A stretch of DNA of 55,207 nucleotides from positions 1-55,207 of the forward strand of contig QHYK01000068.1 in the NCBI GenBank assembly GCA_003224085.1, written 5' to 3'. Every line of letters starts with the position of its first letter. Within the stretch, counting starts at the first letter, position 1. Below the pieces are notes generated by a model, which was given only the letters and a program-made list of their open reading frames with translations, was not told the origin of the DNA and did no database searches. Below are positions 46,390 through 54,421 of the stretch, one piece after another. The stretch comes from Acidobacteriota bacterium. Its GTDB lineage: Bacteria; Acidobacteriota; Terriglobia; Acidiferrales; UBA7541. A program made the translations under genes and the position numbers.

Positions 46390-46652
46390 AAGAATCTTGA
46401 CTGCTAACTAACTAGAAAGCAGTATCGGCTCGGCTTTCCTCAAAATTAACCCTAATCTATAAACTAACGCAGTCCAATTTTATAGGTGGAAGTCAGCAGT
46501 ACAATCAGGTTTTTTCTGGAGCGGGCGATGGGGATTGAAGGCCAAAAAGTCGCTCAGATTTGGGGGCAATTGGGCGCAATTCCGCCCTGCGCGAAACTGT
46601 CGAGAAATTCACGCAGTAAAGTGACCATCAACTTCAGCTCGCGGCTCTTTGC
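46390..46652. other. Intergenic region upstream of the cytochrome gene
   Basis: No gene is seen. The first 80 bases are AT-rich (46430-46500) and are the likely promoter area for the minus-strand cytochrome-quinoprotein pair. No clean -35/-10 pair was singled out. The right end borders the transposase remnant. Confidence 0.3.
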
Positions 46653-47407
46653 TTAAGCTATCAGAGGGTCCAAAGAGGTGTCAGGAAAACGCCGTGCAAA
46701 TTCATCCCGAAGCTCAACGAGATCGCTTCTTTTCACGCGGTCAACCGGTTTCTTCGTCGTTGCGTCGTATACAATTCGCGGGCTCTTCTGCGCGTCCCAG
46801 CACCGACAGCGATTCCGTCCAGGTGGTGTGCATGTCGGTGACGTTGAGCGTGTGCGCGAATTCTCCGCTGGCTGAATGGCCCGAATGCGAAACCAGATCG
46901 GGTTCTGTGAAACCAGGAGTCTGGACGTCCCAGCGATCCGTTTTCACCGGAATGTGATGCTTGAGCAGATAGCCGGCCTTGGTGCGCCCGTAGAGGCGCC
47001 GGCGCCGCTGCGTCTTTTGCGCTTTCAACCGCCGGTACATCTGCCGCGGGCTAATCTTCAGCAATTGCTTAGCGATCCCCGCCCGCAATCGGAAGCGTTT
47101 GCGGATCCATGGCACCACTCTCAGGCAATAGGGCCTTCCGCCGCATCGACCACGGATAGCCAGCGGCCTCCCATACCGCTTTCAGCACGGAAAGCGTTTC
47201 CTGGCTATTGCTCAGCCCGCGCCGCCGCTCCCGCCGCGGCCGCTGCTTCTCGGGCGGCGGTCCGCTCAGCAAGCGGATGGCGTACTTCCGGTGGTACCCG
47301 GTGTTCTCGCAAAATTCATCCAAGATTACCTTCTTGGCCTTTCGCCCCGCCTTCTGGTAGCGCTCATAAATCGCCCGCAGATACTCCCATCGCCCCTTGC
47401 TCCCCAA
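46653..47407 (-). pseudogene. Integrase-type (rve) transposase, frameshifted and truncated
   Basis: The N-terminal part runs from a TTG at 47407: GSKGRWEYLRAIYERYQKAG, FCENTGYHRKYAIRLLSGPP and AAGYPWSMRRKALLP. A frameshift near 47105-47115 moves the gene to the frame starting WIRKRFRLRAG, then RLYGRTKAGYLLKHHIPVKT and EPDLVSHSGH with a catalytic aspartate. Similarity to the transposase stops near 46800 at SLSVLGRA. Beyond it the third frame encodes an unrelated tail (DAQKSPRIVYDATTKKP to SLDPLIA) that stops at 46653. It is a dead copy missing most of the catalytic domain, joined to an unidentified gene end. Confidence 0.7.
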
Positions 47408-47438
47408 CCTGGTGGTCTCCTTTTCTCTGTTTTGGTTG

Positions 47439-47474
47439 GGTTACAATGGTGCGACGTTGTCCCCTTCGGTTACA
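47439..47474. repeat. Direct GGTTACA repeats at the transposase end
   Basis: GGTTACA occurs at 47439-47445 and 47468-47474, just outside the transposase start. Repeats of this kind are typical of insertion-sequence ends bound by the transposase. The other end was not found, in keeping with a truncated element. Confidence 0.45.
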
Positions 47475-47498
47475 TTCTAGACGGCGCGATTCCAAAGG

Positions 47499-47527
47499 TT
47501 GTTACCTGCCGGTGGAAAGACTAGAAT
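47499..47527 (+). promoter_or_regulatory. Promoter of the CheB-CheR gene
   Basis: TTGTTA (47499-47504) and TAGAAT (47522-47527) have the ideal 17-base spacing. The block is conserved in the duplicate at 42185-42213. It lies 139 bases upstream of the start codon, leaving a long leader. Confidence 0.6.
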
Positions 47528-47665
47528 CGGCTAGGCGGTCATCCCGGCAGCAGAACCATAGAAAGTCCGAAGAAAGCAACGTCTTCCGCAGCCAGCGCGC
47601 AGATCCAGCCTTTCCTTCGGCCAGGGGATCAACTCAGGCTCCTCGAACAAGCTTGGGGAGAATAT

Positions 47666-50308
47666 ATGAAATCGAAATCGTCGGGGCGTAACCATCCGCG
47701 TAGTTCTGCGAAGGAAGACGGTCCCGCAACTCTCGAGCGCAGTAACGAGCTCTTGATTGCCGCCATCGGCGCGTCTGCCGGCGGAATCGAAGCCTTCACC
47801 GAACTGGTCACTAGCCTTCCTAACGATACCGGCATGGCCTTCGTTCTGATTCAGCATCTGGATCCCGAACACAAAAGCCTGCTGACCGAACTCATTTCCA
47901 AGAAGACGGCCATGCGGGTCAAGGAAGTGACCAATGGCATGACCGTCGAGCCCAACCATGTTTACGTCATTCCCGCAAACGCCACGATGTCAATTTCCAA
48001 TCACACCTTGCAGCTCGGACCTCGCGAGGAATCGCGCGGCGTGCACATGTCCATCGACCATTTCATGCGCGCCCTGGCCGAACAACAGGGGAATCGTGCC
48101 ATTGGCGTCCTCCTCTCCGGCTCAGGCACGGACGGAACGGCAGGCCTTGCGGAAATTCAGGGCCACGGCGGCGTTACCTTCGCCCAAGACGAAGCTTCAG
48201 CGAAATATCACAGTATGCCCGCAAGCGCGGTCGCTGCAGGCTGCGTCGACTATATCCTTTCACCAAAAGCAATCGCCCGCGAACTTACGCGCATTGCCAG
48301 TCACCCCTATCTGGCGCGCGACCACGCCGCCGAGACTGTTGCTATCGCCCCGGCGGAGAACACCGGATTGACCCTGGTTTTCCAGCTTCTGCGAAAAACC
48401 ACCGGCGTGGATTTCACGCATTACCGCAAGACCACAATTCTCCGGCGCATCCAACGCCGCATGGTCGTTCACAAAATCGAGAAAATGGAAGAGTACCTCA
48501 AGTACATTCAGACCAACCCCGCGGAGATCAAGGCCCTTTACCAGGACATGCTCATCAACGTGACCAGCTTCTTCCGCAATCCGCGTGTTTTCGACGCCCT
48601 CAAGTCCCATGTATTCCCCGCCATTCTGAAGAACCGTCCCGCGGACGCCGGCATTCGCATCTGGACTCCCGGATGCGCCTCAGGCGAAGAAACCTATTCT
48701 GTCGCCATTGCCCTGCTCGAACTTCTCGGCGAAAAGGCCTCCCAGACAAACATTCAATTTTTTGGAACCGACGTTAGCGAATCGAGCGTTGCCAAGGCTC
48801 GCAGCGGCGTTTACCCCGAAAACATTCAGTCTGACGTCTCCCCCGACCGCCTCCGCCGCTTCTTTACCAAGGCCGAGGGCCGCTACCGCATCACCAAGAA
48901 CATTCGCGATATGTGCATTTTCGCCCAGCACAACGTTCTCAATGATCCGCCCTTTTCTCAGATGGACCTCATCGTCTGCCGCAATCTCCTCATTTATCTC
49001 GAACCCGTTCTTCAGGCCAAGGCCATCTCCCTATTTCACTATGCGCTCCGTCCGGGCGGCTATCTGCTTCTGGGAACTTCCGAGGGCGTGGGCGCGGCTA
49101 GCCATTTGTTCTCCGCGGAGGACCGCGCCAACAAGATTTTCATCAATAAGGCTACTGCTGTGCGTCAGGCCGTCACCTTTAGCATGCATCAACCCGCGGA
49201 ACGCGAGGAATACAGGGGCTTGCGCGTTCCCGCAAGCCTGCCCGATTCCAGTTGGAACTATCTCGAAGCCCAGAAGGAATTCGACCGCCGCCTGCTCAGC
49301 CAATATGCTCCAGCCACGGTCTTCATCAATGAGGACATGGAGATTATCCACACCCGTGGCAGCGTGAATCGCTATCTCAAACTGGCGCCCGGCCGCGCCA
49401 GTCTCAGCATCATGAAGATGGCCCGTGAAGGCCTGCTCCCCGATCTGCGCAATGCCATCGCCAAAGCCAAAAAAGAAAACGTCACCGTTCGCAAGCACAA
49501 TATCCAGATCAAGAACGGCAACGGCAATGGCGCGTCCCGCCCCGATTCCACGCGATTCGTGAACTTCGAAGTGGTGCCAGTCAACTTGGGGAATCTGAAG
49601 GAATTGTATTTCATGATCGTTTTTGAGGATTCTCCCGCCATCGCCCGCCCTGCGCCGGCTTCGCATTCCGCCCGCGCCACGCGCGAATCGGAGGCTGTGT
49701 CCGGAAAAATCACCAGGCTCGAACAGGAACTCGCGGCCACCAAGGAGTACCTCCAATCGGTCATCGAAACCCAGCAAGCCACCAACGAAGAGTTGCAGTC
49801 CGCCAACGAAGAAATCCTTTCCAGTAACGAAGAGCTCCAAAGCACCAACGAAGAGCTGGAAACAGCCAAGGAAGAGCTACAGTCGGCCAACGAGGAGTTG
49901 AGCACCGTCAACGATGAGTTGCGCAGCCGCAATCAGGAAGTCAATCAGATCAATAACGATCTGACCAACCTCTTTGCCAGCATTTATTTCGCCGTGGTCA
50001 TGGTCGGCAGCGATCTCACCATTCGCCGCTTCACGCCGCAGGCCCAAAAATTTCTCGGCCTCATTCCGGCAGATGTTGGCCGGCCGCTGACAAACCTCAA
50101 TCCTCCCGCCGAGATCCCCGACTTCCAGTCTCTGGTTTTGCAAGTGATGTCCACCTCCAATCAGATAGATCGCGAGTTTACGGATCGCCAGGGTGGGCGC
50201 TATCAACTCAGAATCCTTCCTTACCGAACGGTGGACAACAAGATTGACGGCGCGGTCATCACCATCGTGGACATTTCCTCCCGGGCGGCCGCGAGCGAAA
50301 CAGCCTAG
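47666..50308 (+). CDS. CheB-CheR fusion with coiled coil and PAS domain
   Basis: This 880-residue cytosolic signalling protein has these domains in order. A CheB methylesterase domain (about 28-220) holds the catalytic triad S37 (GASAGG), H64 (IQHLDP) and D156 (SGTDG). A CheR methyltransferase domain (about 240-500) has RIWTPGCASGEETYS as the S-adenosylmethionine site. A region with TVRKHNIQ follows, then a coiled coil (about 690-780) of near-repeated NEELQSANEE units, and a C-terminal PAS domain (about 785-875). Many relatives end in a histidine kinase; this one does not. It has no receiver domain, so phosphorylation does not control CheB. It may modify receptor-like proteins in a non-flagellar pathway. 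Confidence 0.9.
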   Translation: MKSKSSGRNHPRSSAKEDGPATLERSNELLIAAIGASAGGIEAFTELVTSLPNDTGMAFVLIQHLDPEHKSLLTELISKKTAMRVKEVTNGMTVEPNHVYVIPANATMSISNHTLQLGPREESRGVHMSIDHFMRALAEQQGNRAIGVLLSGSGTDGTAGLAEIQGHGGVTFAQDEASAKYHSMPASAVAAGCVDYILSPKAIARELTRIASHPYLARDHAAETVAIAPAENTGLTLVFQLLRKTTGVDFTHYRKTTILRRIQRRMVVHKIEKMEEYLKYIQTNPAEIKALYQDMLINVTSFFRNPRVFDALKSHVFPAILKNRPADAGIRIWTPGCASGEETYSVAIALLELLGEKASQTNIQFFGTDVSESSVAKARSGVYPENIQSDVSPDRLRRFFTKAEGRYRITKNIRDMCIFAQHNVLNDPPFSQMDLIVCRNLLIYLEPVLQAKAISLFHYALRPGGYLLLGTSEGVGAASHLFSAEDRANKIFINKATAVRQAVTFSMHQPAEREEYRGLRVPASLPDSSWNYLEAQKEFDRRLLSQYAPATVFINEDMEIIHTRGSVNRYLKLAPGRASLSIMKMAREGLLPDLRNAIAKAKKENVTVRKHNIQIKNGNGNGASRPDSTRFVNFEVVPVNLGNLKELYFMIVFEDSPAIARPAPASHSARATRESEAVSGKITRLEQELAATKEYLQSVIETQQATNEELQSANEEILSSNEELQSTNEELETAKEELQSANEELSTVNDELRSRNQEVNQINNDLTNLFASIYFAVVMVGSDLTIRRFTPQAQKFLGLIPADVGRPLTNLNPPAEIPDFQSLVLQVMSTSNQIDREFTDRQGGRYQLRILPYRTVDNKIDGAVITIVDISSRAAASETA

Positions 50309-50329
50309 CCTGCCTAGCCAGCCTAGCCC
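50303..50329. repeat. Three tandem 9-base repeats across a stop codon
   Basis: GCCTAGCCN is repeated three times without gaps. The stop codon of the CheB-CheR gene is the TAG of the first unit. All three units contain an in-register TAG, so loss of one repeat would still leave a stop. Confidence 0.7.
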
Positions 50330-50396
50330 GCACCTTTATGCTTCCGGCACTTTACCCGCGAAGTTAACGTTCTCTTTTTCGATAATTCAATGGATG

Positions 50397-50425
50397 TTGA
50401 CGGGAACAGAATCCTGCGTTAGCAT
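50397..50425 (+). promoter_or_regulatory. Promoter of the following unknown gene
   Basis: TTGACG (50397-50402) and TAGCAT (50420-50425) are 17 bases apart. The next start codon is 31 bases downstream of the -10 box. Confidence 0.5.
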
Positions 50426-50455
50426 GTTCTTGGTTTACTCCGAGCTCTTGACGTT

Positions 50456-50992
50456 ATGAACGGCCGATTTGCCTTTACCGCGCAGTTTTGGGGCGACCGG
50501 GCTGTGGTGTGCCGCGCCGTCGAAGATCGGCCCGGACCGATTGTCGAGCAGCAATTTGGTCCCTTCGCTACTTGGACGCAGGCCAACGCCTTTGCCGCTA
50601 AACTCAATGAAGGTTTGGATCTCGACCCCCTCGAAGTCCGGCAAATCGTAACAAGCTCCATTCTGTCCACAGCCTGCGTGGTCCAAGCAGCGCTGGCCTC
50701 CAACTTGTCGTGGATGAACTCCCCCTTGAGGCTGGCAACCCGCGCAGTTCACATGCGGTTCGTGCTGGCAGAGTTATCTCTGGCGCTGACTTTTTGCCGG
50801 ACTGCTCGCCACTTCGCCAGTGAAAACACCGACCGCCTCATTCGCCACATCCAAAATGCTGTTGTGCATGCCCGGCAGTTCATGGCGCTCTTCGATGGCG
50901 ATTATCGCGAACTGGAAGATGTTTCTAGGTCTCTGAGCACGCTCAACGCCGCCCTCCAAGTCCCGCCCCTGTCTGCACTGATGAGTAAGTAA
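50456..50992 (+). CDS. Protein of unknown function
   Basis: This is a 178-residue cytosolic protein that I do not recognise. The N-terminal 55 residues look like a small beta domain (FTAQFWGDRAVVCRAVED, FGPFATWTQANAFAAKLNEG), similar in style to short single-stranded sheet proteins. The rest is helical with basic patches. No signal peptide, metal motif or membrane segment is seen. It has its own promoter, so it is probably independent of the CheB-CheR gene 147 bases upstream. A role in the same signalling network is only guessed from proximity. Confidence 0.6.
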   Translation: MNGRFAFTAQFWGDRAVVCRAVEDRPGPIVEQQFGPFATWTQANAFAAKLNEGLDLDPLEVRQIVTSSILSTACVVQAALASNLSWMNSPLRLATRAVHMRFVLAELSLALTFCRTARHFASENTDRLIRHIQNAVVHARQFMALFDGDYRELEDVSRSLSTLNAALQVPPLSALMSK

Positions 50993-51729
50993 GAGATAAC
51001 ACTTGAAGGCATCCGTTGCGGCTGGTGAGCGCCGACCGACCAACTACAACCAGCTCTGTAGAACAGGCTTTCGTTCGCGTCAACTGCGACGCCGTCCTAG
51101 CAATCGAAGCTTCCGGTCATTGAAGGTTAGGTATTCAGGAGTATATACTGTCCTGTGCAATATAATGACTTCCCGCCGAATGCGCGTTAGTTCCCGTGAT
51201 CAGATCCTCGCGATACCTGCCCTTCCACTTGTCACCGTCCAGGTACACAAAACCTTCTGGTAACGCTTCCTTGTCATCGAGCCTCCATTGCTCGATGCCC
51301 TTGCGTCTGAAAGACTGCGAACTCTTTTTCGCCGCGCGCAACGGCTCTCAATCTGCCAACTTGCCCGGCAAAAAGCTGTGCAAGGCTAAGCCTTAGCGAG
51401 CCACTTACGTTGGCGCGGAGCCAACGGGTGAACGAGGCCTCGTCAATAGCTCCGGCTTTACAAAGCTTTTACACCCTGCTTGCCCCCGCGCATTTAAGGC
51501 AACTGCGATGCCACTATACTGCGGTGATGGATTCTTGCAGGATTGTGCTCGACGTAGCGTTGGCATTCTGCCGGGCGCTTGATCGTGCGCCGCGAAGGCT
51601 CTGGAGGACAGAGCGTTTCTGTTGACCATCACTTGGCCGGAACAGAGTAAGAGGCATTTAACCGAATATTAAGCCGCAACTCTAGCATTTCACGTTGTGC
51701 AGGTTGGTTCTGCACGAAGATAGGGATTG
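50993..51729. other. Intergenic region with an integrase remnant
   Basis: No intact gene is seen in these 737 bases. The only coding-like content is the fragment at 51135-51341 on the minus strand. The remainder has short open frames without ribosome sites. No tRNA or strong inverted repeat was noticed. Confidence 0.4.
51135..51341 (-). pseudogene. Possible N-terminal scrap of a tyrosine recombinase
   Basis: A 68-codon frame contains FRRKGIEQWRLDDKEALPEG and FVYLDGDKWKGRYREDLITG. A glycine-tyrosine or valine-tyrosine-x-x-G-D-x-W-x-G-R-Y-R-E-D string is like the arm-binding start of site-specific integrases in soil bacteria. The catalytic part is absent. It is a weak match from memory, so it could also be chance. 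Confidence 0.3.
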
Positions 51730-53058
51730 ATGACTTCCTCCGTTCGAGTTCTTCTTCCTGACAAACCAGTTGAATCGCTCGATGCCTACCTCGCCGGTGG
51801 GGGCGGGGAGGCCTTGAAAAAAGCGCTGGCGATGCCCGGCCAGGAAATCATTGCTGAAGTAAAAGTATCCGGCCTCCGGGGGCGGGGCGGCGCTGGGTTC
51901 CCCACTGGTATGAAGTGGGCAAGCGTGGCCCAAGACTCATGTCCGACGAAGTATTTTGTGTGCAACGGAGCCGAAGGAGAGCCCGGCACTTTTAAGGATC
52001 ACATGCTGATGCGCAGGAATCCTTACCAGCTTTTGGAAGGAATCGCCATCGGGGCGTATGCCATCGGCGCGAAGAGGGCTTTTCTCGGCGTGAAGAGTAG
52101 TGCGCAGAAAGAAGTGGCAGCGCTCCAGCGCGCACTAGAAGAAATGTCGGATCGCAGCTGCCTCGGACCGGTCCCCATCGAGTTAGCCCTGGGGCCGGAA
52201 GATTATCTGTTCGGTGAGGAGAAAGCGCTCTTGGCGGTGATCGAAGAAAAGGATGCCATGCCGCGAGGGGCAGATTTTCCGCCTTACGTGATGGGTCTTT
52301 TTGTACGACATCCGTCCCAACTGAATCCCGCCGTGGTCAACAACGTGGAGACGATTTCCAACGTTCCCCACATCGTGCTGCGGGGGGCTTCCTGGTTCCG
52401 CTCCATCGGGACTTCGGATTCACCGGGAACAATGGTTTTTACTCTGTCCGGAGACGTTCAGAAGCCAGGAATCTACGAGCTGCCGATGGGGACCCCTTTG
52501 CGCGAGCTTCTGAACGACTGCGGCGGCGGGGTCCGACCGGGAAGAAAGTTGAAAGCGATTCTTTCGGGGGTTGCCAACCCGATAGCTCTGCCTTCTCACC
52601 TCGACTCGCCTATGGATTTCGGTTCCATGAGCCGAATCGGATCGGGTCTGGGCTCGGGCGGTTTCATCGTCTATGACGACACAGCTTGCATGGTACAAGT
52701 AACACACCTTTTTTCCCGGTTCCTGTGGTTGGAATCGTGCAACCAGTGTACTTCGTGCAAGCAGGGGACGGCTCAGTCCACAGGGTGTCTGACCCAACTC
52801 ATCGAAGGATCGGGCGACGAAATGGACTTGGACCTTGTTATTAATGGCGCGATGATGGCACCCCAAGCCAACCGCTGCTACCTGCCGGTGGAGCATTCGC
52901 TGCTTACACCCAGCATTATCCGGAACTTTTCGCAGGAATTCATCAGGCACTATCATCGGGGCTGCCGTAACTGCCGCGAGGCTGTGCTGCCGGTGATGCG
53001 CGATTTCGACGAGGCAACGAGGGTCTTCACTTATTCACTAGGTCGTGCGATTCCCTAA
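51730..53058 (+). CDS. nuoF: NuoF-like NADH dehydrogenase 51-kDa subunit (orphan)
   Basis: This 442-residue flavin and iron-sulfur protein of the complex I or NAD-hydrogenase diaphorase family has these parts. The FMN loop is RGRGGAGFPTG at 50-60, the NADH-site block is CNGAEGEPGTFKDHMLM at 78-94, an SLBB domain lies at about 235-320, and the [4Fe-4S] cluster ligands are C337, C340, C343 (SCNQCTSC) and C383. All binding motifs are intact. It lacks neighbouring NuoE or NuoG, so it may be a stray paralog or part of another NADH-linked enzyme. I chose ATG 51730, next to a TTG. Its stop codon overlaps that of a minus-strand transposase scrap. Confidence 0.85.
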   Translation: MTSSVRVLLPDKPVESLDAYLAGGGGEALKKALAMPGQEIIAEVKVSGLRGRGGAGFPTGMKWASVAQDSCPTKYFVCNGAEGEPGTFKDHMLMRRNPYQLLEGIAIGAYAIGAKRAFLGVKSSAQKEVAALQRALEEMSDRSCLGPVPIELALGPEDYLFGEEKALLAVIEEKDAMPRGADFPPYVMGLFVRHPSQLNPAVVNNVETISNVPHIVLRGASWFRSIGTSDSPGTMVFTLSGDVQKPGIYELPMGTPLRELLNDCGGGVRPGRKLKAILSGVANPIALPSHLDSPMDFGSMSRIGSGLGSGGFIVYDDTACMVQVTHLFSRFLWLESCNQCTSCKQGTAQSTGCLTQLIEGSGDEMDLDLVINGAMMAPQANRCYLPVEHSLLTPSIIRNFSQEFIRHYHRGCRNCREAVLPVMRDFDEATRVFTYSLGRAIP

Positions 53059-53250
53059 GCCAGTCCGGGTCCGAAAAGGCTGCGGTCCGGGAACTCCGGC
53101 CGATATTTCATGGTTCGGAATTGGCTCTCGGAAAAGGGATTGTCGTCCGAGACGTGCGGCCGACTATGCGTTTTGGTGACACGCAGATCGGCGAGTAAAA
53201 GAGCCACCGGCCTGGACCTCATCGACGCGCCGCGGCATGCAGGGTGAGTT
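53055..53250 (-). pseudogene. C-terminal scrap of an integrase-type transposase
   Basis: The minus strand encodes VALLLADLRVTKTHSRPHVS, then DDNPFSESQFRTMKYRPEFP, a characteristic end of rve-type transposases. The catalytic glutamate may be the one after the serine in FSES. It stops at 53055 inside the nuoF stop codon. Upstream, LTLHA followed by RGASMRSRP suggests a small deletion at the position where HADRG is expected, so a catalytic aspartate is lost. The rest of the transposase is not found. Confidence 0.6.
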
Positions 53251-54070
53251 GACCGGCGTTTTGTTGTTGGGATAGAGCTCGGGCGCGCCGGTGTACAGGT
53301 GGAGGGTTACCATCCTCGCCCTTTCGGTATGCGAGGTGGGTGCACAATTCCACCCTGGCCACTTTTCCCGAGGCCCCCCGATAATCCCGGACGGCCGAAT
53401 TTCTCGAGGTCCGGTTTGGAACCTTGGCCTATCCTCCATGAGCCTTCCCAGACGCCGCGAGGTTTAAGCGCTGATCGGATGACGAAACCACCAAGTGTTC
53501 AGAGCCCCTTTGCCCCACGACCGGTGTTACCGGCGCGGGGGAGGCGTGTTCCGCCTCCTGGGTGAGCGTTACCTCACCGTCTTCGCTCCTACGGCTCATG
53601 CGCCGATCCCGCCATCTCAACCTCTCCTCAGCTCATCGCCTCGTTCGAGGTGTCTTTGCCGGTTGCTATCAGCCCCGGCTGCTAGCAGGATCTTCTCGAC
53701 GTTATTGTCTGCGAGTCTTTCCTCGGATGCCTAAGTTCGGCGGGAGGGCAATCATAGCAGTTTGTATATTCGCCTTTTATTCGCCTACGGCTAGATTCTC
53801 ATCTTCCATGGAAGAGTTGTCAAGGGGCCAGAGCTGGATGGAGCTAGAGAGCGACGCAGTTGCTCAGTTTCCGACCCGTTACACGTCCGATTGCCCGCCG
53901 GAGTGGAACCATAACAGGTGGTCGATTACGGGACGAACCGTCTCGGAATCGTTCACAGACACTTTGGCACCGGCAACACTCCCGCCGTAAGTTCCGGCCT
54001 GACATGCATTTCCAAGCAGACCGGTATGGAAAGGGACGTGCTCATATCGCATTCCGATAAGAGAGGCCGA
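53251..54070. other. Intergenic region upstream of the PadR gene
   Basis: No gene is supported in this 820-base stretch. It contains the hairpin array at 53521-53578. The last 150 bases before the PadR start are the likely promoter and operator region of the padR-permease pair. No convincing hexamers were found there. Confidence 0.35.
53521..53578. other. Array of three adjacent perfect hairpins
   Basis: CCGGT/ACCGG (53521-53533, three-base loop), GGAGGCG/CGCCTCC (53540-53558, five-base loop) and GGTGAG/CTCACC (53561-53578, six-base loop) follow one another with gaps of six and two bases. The loops share GTT followed by a C-rich strand. Stacked stems like these are typical of structured RNA or transposon ends. 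None is followed by a T-run. Confidence 0.55.
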
Positions 54071-54403
54071 ATGGGTAGGGAACGAACCGATCTTCTGCGT
54101 GGCACGTTAGACCTCCTGATCTTGAAAGCGCTGGCACTGGAACCATTGCATGGAGTCGGTGTGTCCCGACGCATCACACAGATTACTGCCGGCGCCTTTC
54201 GAGTGAGTTTTGGCTCGCTCTTTCCCGCTTTGCACCGCATGGAAGAGAAGGGTTGGGTCGAAGCCGAATGGCGCGCCTCGGAGAACAATCGCCGGGCCAA
54301 GTACTACCGCCTGACTTCCTCCGGTCGGGCACAGCTCAGGGCCGAGGAACGGGATTGGAGCCAGGTGGTTAAGATCATGACGGCGGCGGTCGAATCCACC
54401 TGA
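54071..54403 (+). CDS. PadR-family transcriptional regulator
   Basis: This 110-residue winged-helix protein has the PadR signature: LLRGTLDLLILKALALEPLHG at the N-terminus, then FGSLFPALHRMEEKGWVEAEW as the recognition helix and wing, and RAKYYRLTSSGRAQL. PadR proteins bind as dimers near their own promoter and usually repress a neighbouring transporter gene. Here the target is the permease gene 18 bases downstream. I chose ATG 54071 with an AGAGG site. An in-frame start at 53918 would add 51 residues not seen in the family. Confidence 0.9.
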   Translation: MGRERTDLLRGTLDLLILKALALEPLHGVGVSRRITQITAGAFRVSFGSLFPALHRMEEKGWVEAEWRASENNRRAKYYRLTSSGRAQLRAEERDWSQVVKIMTAAVEST

Positions 54404-54421
54404 GTTCGGATGGGAGGCGTC

